31,496 nt of DNA, taken from an uncultured Bacillaceae bacterium. GTDB lineage: Bacteria; Bacillota; Bacilli; Bacillales; Alkalibacillaceae. The stretch covers positions 1 to 31,496 of the forward strand of contig CALKAL010000089.1 in assembly GCA_937983065.1 (NCBI GenBank), written 5' to 3'. This document shows, one piece after another, positions 22,645 to 30,116 of this stretch. The position numbers and the translations under genes were made by a program. Position 1 is the stretch's first letter. Each line of letters begins with the position of its first letter. Below the pieces are notes generated by a model. That model did not search any database. It saw only the letters and a list, made by a program, of their open reading frames with translations, and had not been told where the DNA came from.

Positions 22645-23650
22645 GGATTTAAATGTCCAATTAATTAGTTTAAAAGGTAGCTATAACGAAATCGGTCTTA
22701 ATCAAGGAAAAGTAATTCCAATGGATCCTAAATTTCAAATATTAAAAAGCTTAAATGAAAATGTTGATGCGGTATCTGCCCAATCAAATCTTGAAAAACA
22801 TTTTCCAGGATTGCTAGAAGAAATTCGTGGATTAGCGGATGGGTTAAACATTGACGACAAAGAAGCAATTCAAATGTTTAGTGGCTATGATATGATGATT
22901 CCGCCGATGGGATGCACATCGTTTTCCGACGGGAAGCATTATGTTCGAAATTACGACTTCGGTCCCCTTTTGTATGATGGGAGACTTGTCTTTGTAAAGC
23001 CTAACAATGGATATGCAAGTATTGGTTTCAGTCAACAAATTACAGGTAGACTTGATGGAATGAATGAAGCGGGTCTCGTTGTCGGACTTCATCTTGTTAA
23101 TGAAAATCATAAAGGAAAAGGCTTCATCGCTGCGACAATTGTCCGTATGTTATTAGATCAATGTAAAAATGTTGAGGAAGCGGCAGACTTCATTCAAAAA
23201 ATCCCCCACAGTTACTGCTACAATTATTCTTTACTCGATCGATACGGAAATACTCGTATTATTGAAGCAACTCCAGATAAACAAATCATTAGAGGAGGAA
23301 CCTCTCTTAACTGTACGAACCATTTTGAGACGGAATCTATTAAAGAGAAAAATAGACCTTATATCGAAGGCTCACTTCACCGTAAAAACCTCATCGAACA
23401 GCTTCCGACTAATCTAACAAGTGAAGAAGCTTTTAAAACATTTAATGAAGAATCCTCGCCACTATTTTTCAAAAATTATGAGCAATTTTACGGGACATTA
23501 CATACCGTCGTTTATATTCCAGAAAGTCTAGAAGTGATCGTCGGTATCGGAGGAAATGCAGCTCCAAAGAAGTTTTCCATATCGAAGCTATTAAAGGGCG
23601 AGGAAGAACTGAAAGGAGAATTAGTCGGTAAAATTCAAGTTGGACATTAA
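22637..23650 (+). CDS. C45-type / linear amide C-N hydrolase (Ntn-hydrolase)
   Basis: 337-residue protein of the acyl-CoA:6-APA acyltransferase-like/choloylglycine hydrolase-like class. The predicted autoprocessing and catalytic site is Cys at about residue 93 in PPMGCTSFSDG, followed by the family RNYDF motif, then GRLDGMNEAGLVVGLHLV and the downstream NHF in LNCTNHFETES. Such enzymes split or form linear amide bonds, for example in penicillins, bile salts or acyl-amino acids; the substrate cannot be told here. No signal peptide is seen, so it is probably cytoplasmic. ATG 22637 lies 8 bases from AGGAGG (22623-22628). The upstream MerR protein is its likely regulator. Confidence 0.85.
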   Translation: MYEDLNVQLISLKGSYNEIGLNQGKVIPMDPKFQILKSLNENVDAVSAQSNLEKHFPGLLEEIRGLADGLNIDDKEAIQMFSGYDMMIPPMGCTSFSDGKHYVRNYDFGPLLYDGRLVFVKPNNGYASIGFSQQITGRLDGMNEAGLVVGLHLVNENHKGKGFIAATIVRMLLDQCKNVEEAADFIQKIPHSYCYNYSLLDRYGNTRIIEATPDKQIIRGGTSLNCTNHFETESIKEKNRPYIEGSLHRKNLIEQLPTNLTSEEAFKTFNEESSPLFFKNYEQFYGTLHTVVYIPESLEVIVGIGGNAAPKKFSISKLLKGEEELKGELVGKIQVGH

Positions 23651-23750
23651 TTTGTAAATAATTTAAACATTCAATACGAATTAACGTGGGATTGTCAATA
23701 ATAAAATGCTGTTAAGGCAAATTTTCATTACTGCATATAACGTGAATTTG

Positions 23751-23779
23751 TTGACAAATGGTCTAAATTTTTATATTAT
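23751..23779 (+). promoter_or_regulatory. Dedicated rpsR promoter
   Basis: Perfect TTGACA (23751-23756), 17-base spacer, TATTAT (23774-23779). It would start transcription near 23786, giving a leader of about 138 bases before rpsR. Confidence 0.85.
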
Positions 23780-23799
23780 ATAACTTGCACATTTATATA

Positions 23800-23894
23800 A
23801 CACACAACACACAATTTTTGAAAAAACACACACATAAGTACGATTAGCAAAGGTTGTTATGGCTACGCACACACACTAAAGTAGGCGTAATAAC
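23800..23894 (+). promoter_or_regulatory. CA-rich, foldable rpsR leader
   Basis: CA tracts at 23800-23813, 23826-23834 and 23868-23876. The last lies in the loop of a possible hairpin: GTTAT (23856-23860) with ATAAC (23890-23894) and TACGC (23864-23868) with GCGTA (23885-23889), leaving GGC bulged on the 5' side. The tracts are complementary to GT tracts after ssb. The function is unknown. Confidence 0.5.
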
Positions 23895-23923
23895 GTTTAA
23901 TTTTGCGTGAAGGAGGATTTTAA

Positions 23924-24148
23924 ATGGCTCGTCGTGGACGTAGACGTAAAAAAGTATGTTATTTCAAATCAAATAACATTAAACATATTGATTATAAAGA
24001 CCTTGATTTACTAAGACGTTTCGTTTCTGAGCGTGGTAAAATTTTACCTCGTCGTGTAACAGGAACGTCAGCTAAATACCAACGTAAATTAACTGTTGCC
24101 ATTAAAAGAGCGAGACAAATGGCATTACTACCATATGTCGGTGAATAA
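23924..24148 (+). CDS. rpsR: 30S ribosomal protein S18
   Basis: 74 residues: MARRGRRRKKVCYFKSNNIKHIDYKDLDLLRRFVSERGKILPRRVTGTSAKYQRKLTVAIKRARQMALLPYV, fully typical of S18, which binds 16S rRNA together with S6. AAGGAGGA precedes the ATG. Usually it follows ssb directly; here it is a single-gene unit with its own promoter, leader and terminator. No paralogous copy is visible in the window. Confidence 0.98.
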   Translation: MARRGRRRKKVCYFKSNNIKHIDYKDLDLLRRFVSERGKILPRRVTGTSAKYQRKLTVAIKRARQMALLPYVGE

Positions 24149-24158
24149 TAAAACAACT

Positions 24159-24195
24159 AAAGTGATTCTTCTTTCTTAAGAGGAATCACTTTTTA
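24159..24195 (+). terminator. Terminator after rpsR
   Basis: Ten-base-pair stem AAAGTGATTC (24159-24168) with GAATCACTTT (24183-24192), followed by a short T run. Confidence 0.8.
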
Positions 24196-24219
24196 AATCC
24201 GCCTCAAATAATTTAAGCA

Positions 24220-24678
24220 CTATGACATCAAATCTTTATTTTTCTTATAAGAACGTTTTAAAGAAATAAAGCTCGTCATAAACCAAAGTAAAGTAACGGT
24301 AAATAGCATTCCGAGAAGCTCAAACCAGCCACCCCATGTCGATGGAAATTCCACAAACACTACGTAAAGCAATGTAAAAATAATTACAAAGCTCGTCGTT
24401 TTAGTTATTAACAACTTTAATTCCCTTTTGTAAGCTTTATCGGTAGCAACGTCTGTATATTCAATGCCAGAAAGAATATACCTTGCGCCGACATAAACGA
24501 TAAAAAATAAAATAGAAAGTAACAGCGTCGTAGTCGAGCCAATATTGTAAAATTGATTTAAAATCGTCATGCCTATGAGAAATAGAAAGAGTAAAAATCC
24601 ACCTTCAGCGAGAAAATGCAGCATCTTTTTTTCTTTATATTCATCATCAGGCAATAAAAATGAAATCCAAGTTTTCAT
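24220..24678 (-). CDS. Four-helix membrane protein paired with an XRE regulator
   Basis: 152 residues with four hydrophobic segments (about 25-45, 50-72, 90-110 and 118-140), arranged as two hairpins joined by a charged stretch (TDKAYKRELKLLITK). I do not recognise the family firmly; small regulators of the type upstream are often paired with such a membrane protein. Its ATG overlaps the stop of the XRE gene by four bases, so the pair is translationally coupled. It runs against the surrounding plus-strand genes. Function is unknown. Confidence 0.85.
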   Translation of the reverse strand: MKTWISFLLPDDEYKEKKMLHFLAEGGFLLFLFLIGMTILNQFYNIGSTTTLLLSILFFIVYVGARYILSGIEYTDVATDKAYKRELKLLITKTTSFVIIFTLLYVVFVEFPSTWGGWFELLGMLFTVTLLWFMTSFISLKRSYKKNKDLMS

Positions 24679-24875
24679 TCATCTTCAACCTCCCAAAATA
24701 ATTCGTCTAATGTTTTATCTAAAGCTTTTGCAATAGAAATACATAGTAGTAATGTGGGGTTATATTCACCTTTTTCAATGAGTCCAATCGTTTGTCGTGT
24801 CACGCCAACTTTTCGCGCTAGTTGTTCTTGCGTCATAGACCTTTTAATCCGTGTTATTTTCACATTATTTTTCAT
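24675..24875 (-). CDS. Small XRE-family helix-turn-helix regulator
   Basis: 66 residues consisting almost only of a Cro/C1-type helix-turn-helix: KITRIKRSMTQEQLARKVGVTRQTIGLIEKGEYNPTLLLCISIAKALDKTLDELFW. The start ATG at 24875 has GGAGTGA a few bases upstream; an in-frame start at 24896 is less likely. Its promoter overlaps two 20-bp direct repeats that are the probable binding site. Regulators of this size commonly control themselves and a linked membrane protein. Confidence 0.92.
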   Translation of the reverse strand: MKNNVKITRIKRSMTQEQLARKVGVTRQTIGLIEKGEYNPTLLLCISIAKALDKTLDELFWEVEDE

Positions 24876-24890
24876 ACTGTCACTCCAAAA

Positions 24891-24930
24891 AAGCAATATA
24901 TATATTACATATGCAATTTATATATTACAT
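24891..24930. repeat. Two 20-bp direct repeats, probable XRE operator
   Basis: Units 24891-24910 and 24911-24930 match at 18 of 20 positions; the core GCAATATATATATTACA versus GCAATTTATATATTACA differs at one of 17. The spacing of 20 bp puts both repeats on the same face of the helix. The downstream unit includes the -10 of the XRE promoter. Confidence 0.7.
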
Positions 24931-24950
24931 TCATTCGCTTAAAAAGTCAA
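24922..24950 (-). promoter_or_regulatory. Promoter of the XRE/membrane protein pair
   Basis: On the minus strand TTGACT (complement of 24945-24950), 17-base spacer, TAATAT (complement of 24922-24927). It overlaps the direct repeats, consistent with autorepression. Confidence 0.6.
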
Positions 24951-25033
24951 TGATCGTCTAATCATTAATAGTCAGTAAAGATTTCCTAATGGCGATGATT
25001 ATTTTAATTCCCTTTCTTTTCGGCTTGTTTTTT

Positions 25034-25062
25034 TTGGTATTATACGAAATAAATTATATAAT
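25034..25062 (+). promoter_or_regulatory. Promoter of the yybS-gdpP-rplI group
   Basis: TTGGTA (25034-25039), 17-base spacer, TATAAT (25057-25062), about 40 bases before yybS. Confidence 0.65.
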
Positions 25063-25101
25063 AATATAAAATCAATTTTAGTAATTAACTGAGGTGTAGA
25101 G

Positions 25102-26040
25102 ATGAATCAATCAAGAGCAGTAACTGAAGGAGCCATATTTGCTGGAATATATATCGTATTATTATTTATAACGGTTTTCGTTCCGTTACTAAGTATTATT
25201 TCAATTATTTTACTACCAATTCCATTCGTTATTTATACGTATAGATACGGCGTGAAGTACGCATCTATCATGTTTATCGCAACCTTATTGATTACGATGA
25301 TTGTAGCAACGGTTTTTTCATTACCGACGACGATCCTCATGGGCTTAGGCGGCATGTCTTTAGGCTGGGCATTGAATGAAGGAAAAGGAACATATGAAAC
25401 GTGGGCTCGAGGGGCGATCGGTTTTTCCTTAGGGCTTGGATTCGTATATGTAATTACACAATTCGTCTTTGAAATAAACTGGACGGAAGAAATAAGGGAG
25501 ATGATTGACAATTCTTTAGAGACGTCAATTAATCTTTTCACACAATTTGGATATGAGCTTGATGAAGCGTCCATTAATTTGTTAACGGAACAAATGCAAA
25601 GCTATTTATATTTAATTCCAACAGGCATCGTGATCTTCGGAGTCTTATTAGCCTTTTTAACGTTATGGATTAGCTACAAAATTATTAATCGTTTAGAAAA
25701 TAAAAGTTACCGCTTTCCGAAATTCCGTGATTTCAAATTACCGAATTCTCTTATTTGGTACTATTTAGCAGGAATTATTTTAGTATGGATATTTACAGAC
25801 CCAAGTGAGACAATGTATTTAGTCGCAATTAATTTGTATACGTTAACTGGGTTATTACTTGTGTTACAAGGGATTTCCTTTATGTTCTTTTTTACGCATT
25901 ACAAGAAATGGTCAAAGGCAATTCCGATTATTTTGCTTGTACTATTATTTATATATCCCGTTTTACTCCTTTATCCAATGCGAATCTTAGGTATAATTGA
26001 TTTAGGTTTTCAATTAAGAGAGCGATTAAATAAATCGTGA
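25102..26040 (+). CDS. yybS: DUF2232 membrane protein YybS
   Basis: 312-residue integral membrane protein with about eight helices; B. subtilis YybS at the same locus has a similar length. The N-terminal segment RAVTEGAIFAGIYIVLLFITVFVPLL and the following FVIYTYRYGVKYASIM are typical. The family is often placed near energy-coupling-factor-type vitamin transporters by fold, but its role is unproven. The start ATG has GAGGTG upstream. It lies 33 bases before gdpP and is probably co-transcribed with it. Confidence 0.92.
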   Translation: MNQSRAVTEGAIFAGIYIVLLFITVFVPLLSIISIILLPIPFVIYTYRYGVKYASIMFIATLLITMIVATVFSLPTTILMGLGGMSLGWALNEGKGTYETWARGAIGFSLGLGFVYVITQFVFEINWTEEIREMIDNSLETSINLFTQFGYELDEASINLLTEQMQSYLYLIPTGIVIFGVLLAFLTLWISYKIINRLENKSYRFPKFRDFKLPNSLIWYYLAGIILVWIFTDPSETMYLVAINLYTLTGLLLVLQGISFMFFFTHYKKWSKAIPIILLVLLFIYPVLLLYPMRILGIIDLGFQLRERLNKS

Positions 26041-26073
26041 CGGGTATAATCTATCACTTAGGGGATGGCTGTT

Positions 26074-28047
26074 ATGAAAGAGATTAGAGGGTTAGTTGAA
26101 AATAAAAATATATGGTACCTCTATGCTTTAGTAGGGGTGCTTTCGATTGTCATGATGTATTTTCAATTAATCATTGGAATCATCCAATTGATTCTAATCA
26201 CTATTCTTGCTTATTTAACGTTTAAAGCTGAAAAAAAGCTACGAAAACGTACAGAAAAATATGTCTCTACGCTATCTCATCGCATTAAAAAAGTAGGCGA
26301 TGAAGCGTTATTAGAAATGCCGTTTGGAATTCTTTTATACGATGAGGATTTATTAATTGAATGGGCGAACCCTTATATTAATCAATTAATAAATGAAGAA
26401 GAATCTTTAATCGGCAAGGAACTGTATATATTAGCGGATACACTTACAGATGCTATTAAAGAAGAAAAGAGCGAACATTGGCTAACGATCAATGGTTCAA
26501 CTTATGAAGCGTTCATTCGTCCAGAAGAGCGTTTAATTTATTTTTTCGATCGTACGAAGCTTGTAGAATTATCGAAGCGTTATGAAAATGAAAAGACGGT
26601 GCTCGCTGTAATTTTTCTAGATAATTACGAAGAATTAACGCAGGCGATGGATGACACGTCAAAAAGTCAGCTCAACTCAGAAGTGACATCGATGCTTAAC
26701 AATTGGTCAGCTGAAAACGGGATTTATTTAAAACGTATTTCCCAAGAGCGATTTCTCGCCGTATTTAATGAAGAAATTTTACAGCAGCTTGAGAAAAATA
26801 AATTCGGTATTCTCGATGATGTAAGGGAGCTCATTTCAAATCAAAACGTGCCTTTGACGTTAAGTATTGGGATTGGCCGCGGAGAATTAGAGTTTCGCGA
26901 GCTTGGTGAAATGGCCCAATCGAGCTTAGATTTAGCTTTAGGTCGTGGCGGAGACCAAGTCGTCGTTAAAGATGAATCTGGTCGGGTGAAATTTTTCGGT
27001 GGAAAGACGAACCCGATGGAAAAAAGAACTCGAGTACGAGCGCGAGTTATTTCCCATGCATTAAGAGAACTCGTTCGGGCGAGTGACAAAGTTTTAATTA
27101 TGGGTCATAAAATGCCGGATATGGATTCAATCGGTTCATGTATCGGAATTTTAAAGCTAACCCAACAAAACGGGAATAATGGTTTTATCGTTTATGATCC
27201 AGATGGTGTCAATACGGGTGTTAAAAAGTTAATGGAAGAAGTCGAAGCGGATGAATCATTAGCGCGTTGGTTTATTACACCAGATCAAGCCGATGATATC
27301 GTCACTGAAGATACGTTAATCGTCATTGTTGATACGCATAAGCCTTCGTTAGTCATGGAAGAGCGAATTTTAAATAAAACGGATCATGTCGTCGTTATTG
27401 ACCACCATCGACGGAGTGAAGACTTCGTTGAGGATCCAATTTTAGTGTATATGGAACCGTACGCCTCATCGACCGCCGAATTAGTAACAGAGCTACTTGA
27501 ATATCAAGATGGTCCGATTAATTTAACTGTTTTAGAGGCGACCGCGTTATTAGCAGGAATAACGGTTGATACGAAATCATTTACTTTACGCACGGGCTCA
27601 AGAACATTTGATGCGGCGAGCTTGTTAAGAAGTAAAGGTGCAGACACGGTTCTCGTCCAAAACTTATTAAAAGAAGATCTAGATCAATACATTAAGCGAA
27701 GCGATTTAGTGAAAAGTGCTAAGATCTATAAAGAGGGACTTGCGATTGCTATTGGGAATGAGGACACAACTTATAACGGCATTTTAATTGCGCAAGCGGC
27801 GGATACACTGCTTTCGATGAATAATGTGAAAGCATCGTTTGTTATCGCACTTAGAAAAGATGGTCGAGTCGGCATTAGCGCCCGTTCCCTCGGTGAAATT
27901 AACGTTCAAGTCATTATGGAACAATTAAACGGGGGCGGACATTTAACGAATGCGGCCGCCCAATTAGAAGATACGACAATCGATCAAGTCGTTGAACAAT
28001 TACGTGATATTGTTAAAGAATATTTTGAAGGAGGAGACGAATCATGA
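26074..28047 (+). CDS. gdpP: Cyclic-di-AMP phosphodiesterase GdpP
   Basis: 657 residues from ATG 26074 (AGGGGA 8 bases upstream; ATG 26065 overlaps that element). It hydrolyses c-di-AMP to pApA. Domains in order: two N-terminal membrane helices (about 14-50), a PAS domain (about 80-150), a degenerate GGDEF domain ending in GRGGDQ (about 290-295), the DHH domain with GHKMPDMDS (His 345, Asp 349, Asp 351), VDTHKP (Asp about 420) and IDHH (442-445), and DHHA1 with GGGH (about 620-623). All metal-binding residues expected for an active enzyme are visible. Its stop overlaps the rplI start by four bases. Confidence 0.96.
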   Translation: MKEIRGLVENKNIWYLYALVGVLSIVMMYFQLIIGIIQLILITILAYLTFKAEKKLRKRTEKYVSTLSHRIKKVGDEALLEMPFGILLYDEDLLIEWANPYINQLINEEESLIGKELYILADTLTDAIKEEKSEHWLTINGSTYEAFIRPEERLIYFFDRTKLVELSKRYENEKTVLAVIFLDNYEELTQAMDDTSKSQLNSEVTSMLNNWSAENGIYLKRISQERFLAVFNEEILQQLEKNKFGILDDVRELISNQNVPLTLSIGIGRGELEFRELGEMAQSSLDLALGRGGDQVVVKDESGRVKFFGGKTNPMEKRTRVRARVISHALRELVRASDKVLIMGHKMPDMDSIGSCIGILKLTQQNGNNGFIVYDPDGVNTGVKKLMEEVEADESLARWFITPDQADDIVTEDTLIVIVDTHKPSLVMEERILNKTDHVVVIDHHRRSEDFVEDPILVYMEPYASSTAELVTELLEYQDGPINLTVLEATALLAGITVDTKSFTLRTGSRTFDAASLLRSKGADTVLVQNLLKEDLDQYIKRSDLVKSAKIYKEGLAIAIGNEDTTYNGILIAQAADTLLSMNNVKASFVIALRKDGRVGISARSLGEINVQVIMEQLNGGGHLTNAAAQLEDTTIDQVVEQLRDIVKEYFEGGDES

Positions 28048-28493
28048 AAGTCATTTTAACGAAGGATGTTAAAGGTCAAGGTAAAAAAGGTGAGATTAAG
28101 AACGTCTCTGAAGGCTATGCGCGAAACTATTTATTTAAAAATAATTTAGCGGTTGAAGCGACGAAAGGGAATTTAAAACAGCTTGAAGGGCAAAAGAATA
28201 AACAAAAACAAATCGCTCAAGAAGTGTTAGAAGAAGCTAGACAATTAAAAACAAAAATTGAAAACATAGATTTAGAGCTTAAAGCGAAATCTGGTGAAGG
28301 CGGAAGATTGTTCGGTTCTATTACGAACAAGCAAATCGCCGATGAACTGAATAAAAAACATAACATTAAAATGGATAAACGAAAGATAGAATTAAATGAA
28401 CCGATTCGTTCGTTAGGAACTACAAATGTGCCAGTAAAGCTCCATCAAGAAGTAACGGCTACATTGAAAGTTCACGTGAAAGAAGAAGCGTAA
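28044..28493 (+). CDS. rplI: 50S ribosomal protein L9
   Basis: 149 residues: the N-terminal domain MKVILTKDVKGQGKKGEIKNVSEGYARNYLFKNNLAVEAT, a long connecting helix (about 45-75), and a C-terminal RNA-binding domain with GGRLFGSITNKQIADEL. The start ATG overlaps the gdpP stop (ATGA) and is preceded by GGAGGAG. It bridges the large subunit and affects reading-frame maintenance. The gdpP-rplI-dnaB order is standard for Bacilli. Confidence 0.98.
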   Translation: MKVILTKDVKGQGKKGEIKNVSEGYARNYLFKNNLAVEATKGNLKQLEGQKNKQKQIAQEVLEEARQLKTKIENIDLELKAKSGEGGRLFGSITNKQIADELNKKHNIKMDKRKIELNEPIRSLGTTNVPVKLHQEVTATLKVHVKEEA

Positions 28494-28520
28494 TCGTTTC
28501 AAATTAGAGGGGGAAACGGT

Positions 28521-29885
28521 GTGTCAGAACTATTCACACAAGATCGAACACCACCACATAATATTGAAGCTGAACAAGCAGTATTAGGTGCTATTTTTCT
28601 TGAACCGAGTGTGGTCGTTCCAGCAAGTGAAATATTAAATCCTGAAGACTTTTACCGTGTCAGTCACCAGCGCATTTTTGAAACGATGATTCGTTTAACA
28701 GATAAAGGGGAACCGATCGATTTAGTGACGGTGACAAACGCTTTATCCGAGCAAAATATTCTCGATGAAGTAGGAGGCGTATCTTATTTAACCGATATCG
28801 CCCAATCCGTGCCAACTGCTGCAAACATCGAATATTACTCGAGAATCGTTGAGGAAAAATCGACGTTACGACGAATCATTCAAGCGGCGACTAACATTGT
28901 TACCCGAACGTTTGAAGAAAGTGATGACGTTTCCGAAGTATTAGACCATGCGGAAAAAACAATTTTAGAAGTCTCACAAAATAAAACGTCGGGGAAATTT
29001 AAAAATATAAAAGACGTACTTATTGACGTATATGATAATATTGAACATTTACATTATCATAATGCTGATGTGACAGGAGTCCCAACAGGATTTAGAGATT
29101 TGGACCGTATCACATCCGGCTTTCAAAAAAATGATCTAATTATCGTCGCAGCCCGTCCATCCGTCGGTAAGACCGCTTTTGCCTTAAATATTGCTCAAAA
29201 CGTCGCGATTCATGCCGAGGAAAACGTCGCTATTTTCAGTTTAGAGATGGGTGCTGAGCAGCTCGTTATGCGTATGCTCTGTGCGGAAGGAAATATCGAT
29301 TCGCAAAGACTACGTACAGGTAAGCTTGTCGAGGAAGATTGGGGCAAATTGACGATGGCGATGGGAAGTCTATCCGATGCAGGAATTTATATTGATGACT
29401 CCCCAGGGATTAAAGTGAGTGAAATCCGTTCGAAATGCCGCCGTTTAAAACAAGAAAACGGTTTAGGACTCGTTGTGATCGATTACTTGCAATTAATTCA
29501 AGGAAGCGGAAGTAGCCGTGAAAACCGTCAGCAAGAAGTTTCAGAAATTTCTCGGGCTTTAAAAGCATTAGCGAGAGAATTAGAAGTTCCAGTCATTGCC
29601 CTATCCCAGCTATCCCGGGGTGTTGAGCAACGACAAGATAAACGCCCGATGATGTCTGACATTCGGGAATCAGGAAGTATTGAGCAAGATGCTGATATCG
29701 TCGGCTTCTTATACCGAGATGATTATTACGATCAAGAATCCGAAAAAGAAAATATCATTGAGATCATCATTGCCAAGCAGCGGAATGGCCCAGTCGGAAC
29801 CGTCGAATTAGCCTTCGTTAAAGAATATAACAAATTCGTTGATTTAGATAGAAGATATGACAATGCAGATATCCCATCTGCTTAA
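28521..29885 (+). CDS. dnaB: Replicative DNA helicase DnaB (DnaC of B. subtilis)
   Basis: 454 residues, the same length as the B. subtilis enzyme. An N-terminal domain (about 1-110, PPHNIEAEQAVLGAIFL), a linker, and a RecA-like motor: Walker A ARPSVGKTAF at 211-220, Walker B GLVVIDYLQLI, then SQLSRGVEQRQDKRPMMSDIRESGSIEQDADIVGFLYRDDYY. No intein is present. GTG start at 28521 with GAGGGGG upstream, 27 bases after rplI. A terminator separates it from purA. Confidence 0.97.
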   Translation: MSELFTQDRTPPHNIEAEQAVLGAIFLEPSVVVPASEILNPEDFYRVSHQRIFETMIRLTDKGEPIDLVTVTNALSEQNILDEVGGVSYLTDIAQSVPTAANIEYYSRIVEEKSTLRRIIQAATNIVTRTFEESDDVSEVLDHAEKTILEVSQNKTSGKFKNIKDVLIDVYDNIEHLHYHNADVTGVPTGFRDLDRITSGFQKNDLIIVAARPSVGKTAFALNIAQNVAIHAEENVAIFSLEMGAEQLVMRMLCAEGNIDSQRLRTGKLVEEDWGKLTMAMGSLSDAGIYIDDSPGIKVSEIRSKCRRLKQENGLGLVVIDYLQLIQGSGSSRENRQQEVSEISRALKALARELEVPVIALSQLSRGVEQRQDKRPMMSDIRESGSIEQDADIVGFLYRDDYYDQESEKENIIEIIIAKQRNGPVGTVELAFVKEYNKFVDLDRRYDNADIPSA

Positions 29886-29926
29886 AAAATAACCCGCGAT
29901 ACGAATGTCGCTAGGGTTATTTTTTT
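29884..29926 (+). terminator. Terminator between dnaB and purA
   Basis: Stem AAAAAATAACCC (29884-29895) with GGGTTATTTTTT (29914-29925), with an inner GCGA/TCGC hairpin. Both flanks are A/T runs. Confidence 0.88.
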
Positions 29927-30028
29927 GGTTAAGTTTTTAGTTAATCGTTAAAGCTAAGGGAAAAAGATTATTTAGGGTGTTATTTTTATAAGTACTAAAA
30001 CACGTACTAATTTTGCAAACTTCACAAT

Positions 30029-30041
30029 AATGTTCGCTTTT
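30029..30041 (-). promoter_or_regulatory. Candidate PurBox upstream of purA
   Basis: On the minus strand AAAAGCGAACATT matches the PurR box consensus AWWWCCGAACWWT at 12 of 13 positions. It lies just before the purA -35. A good second, oppositely oriented box at the usual spacing was not found (the nearest, around 30011-30023, is poor). Confidence 0.5.
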
Positions 30042-30045
30042 TACC

Positions 30046-30074
30046 TTGTATAAACTTATTTTCACTGATAAAAT
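30046..30074 (+). promoter_or_regulatory. purA promoter
   Basis: TTGTAT (30046-30051), 17-base spacer, TAAAAT (30069-30074) with an extended TG-A. The transcript would begin near 30081, after the ATG at 30075, which supports the later purA start. Confidence 0.7.
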
Positions 30075-30116
30075 ATGATTGTTGTTAAGTATTTCTTAAT
30101 ATTTAGGAGGGCTCAT

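Noticed and set aside
23169..23417. 82-codon plus-strand frame inside the C45 hydrolase gene
   Set aside because: It overlaps the strongly supported hydrolase frame and has no ribosome binding site.
28471..28480. TTCACGTGAA core inside rplI as a third parS site
   Set aside because: Only 12 of 16 positions match the parS consensus and it lies within conserved L9 coding sequence.
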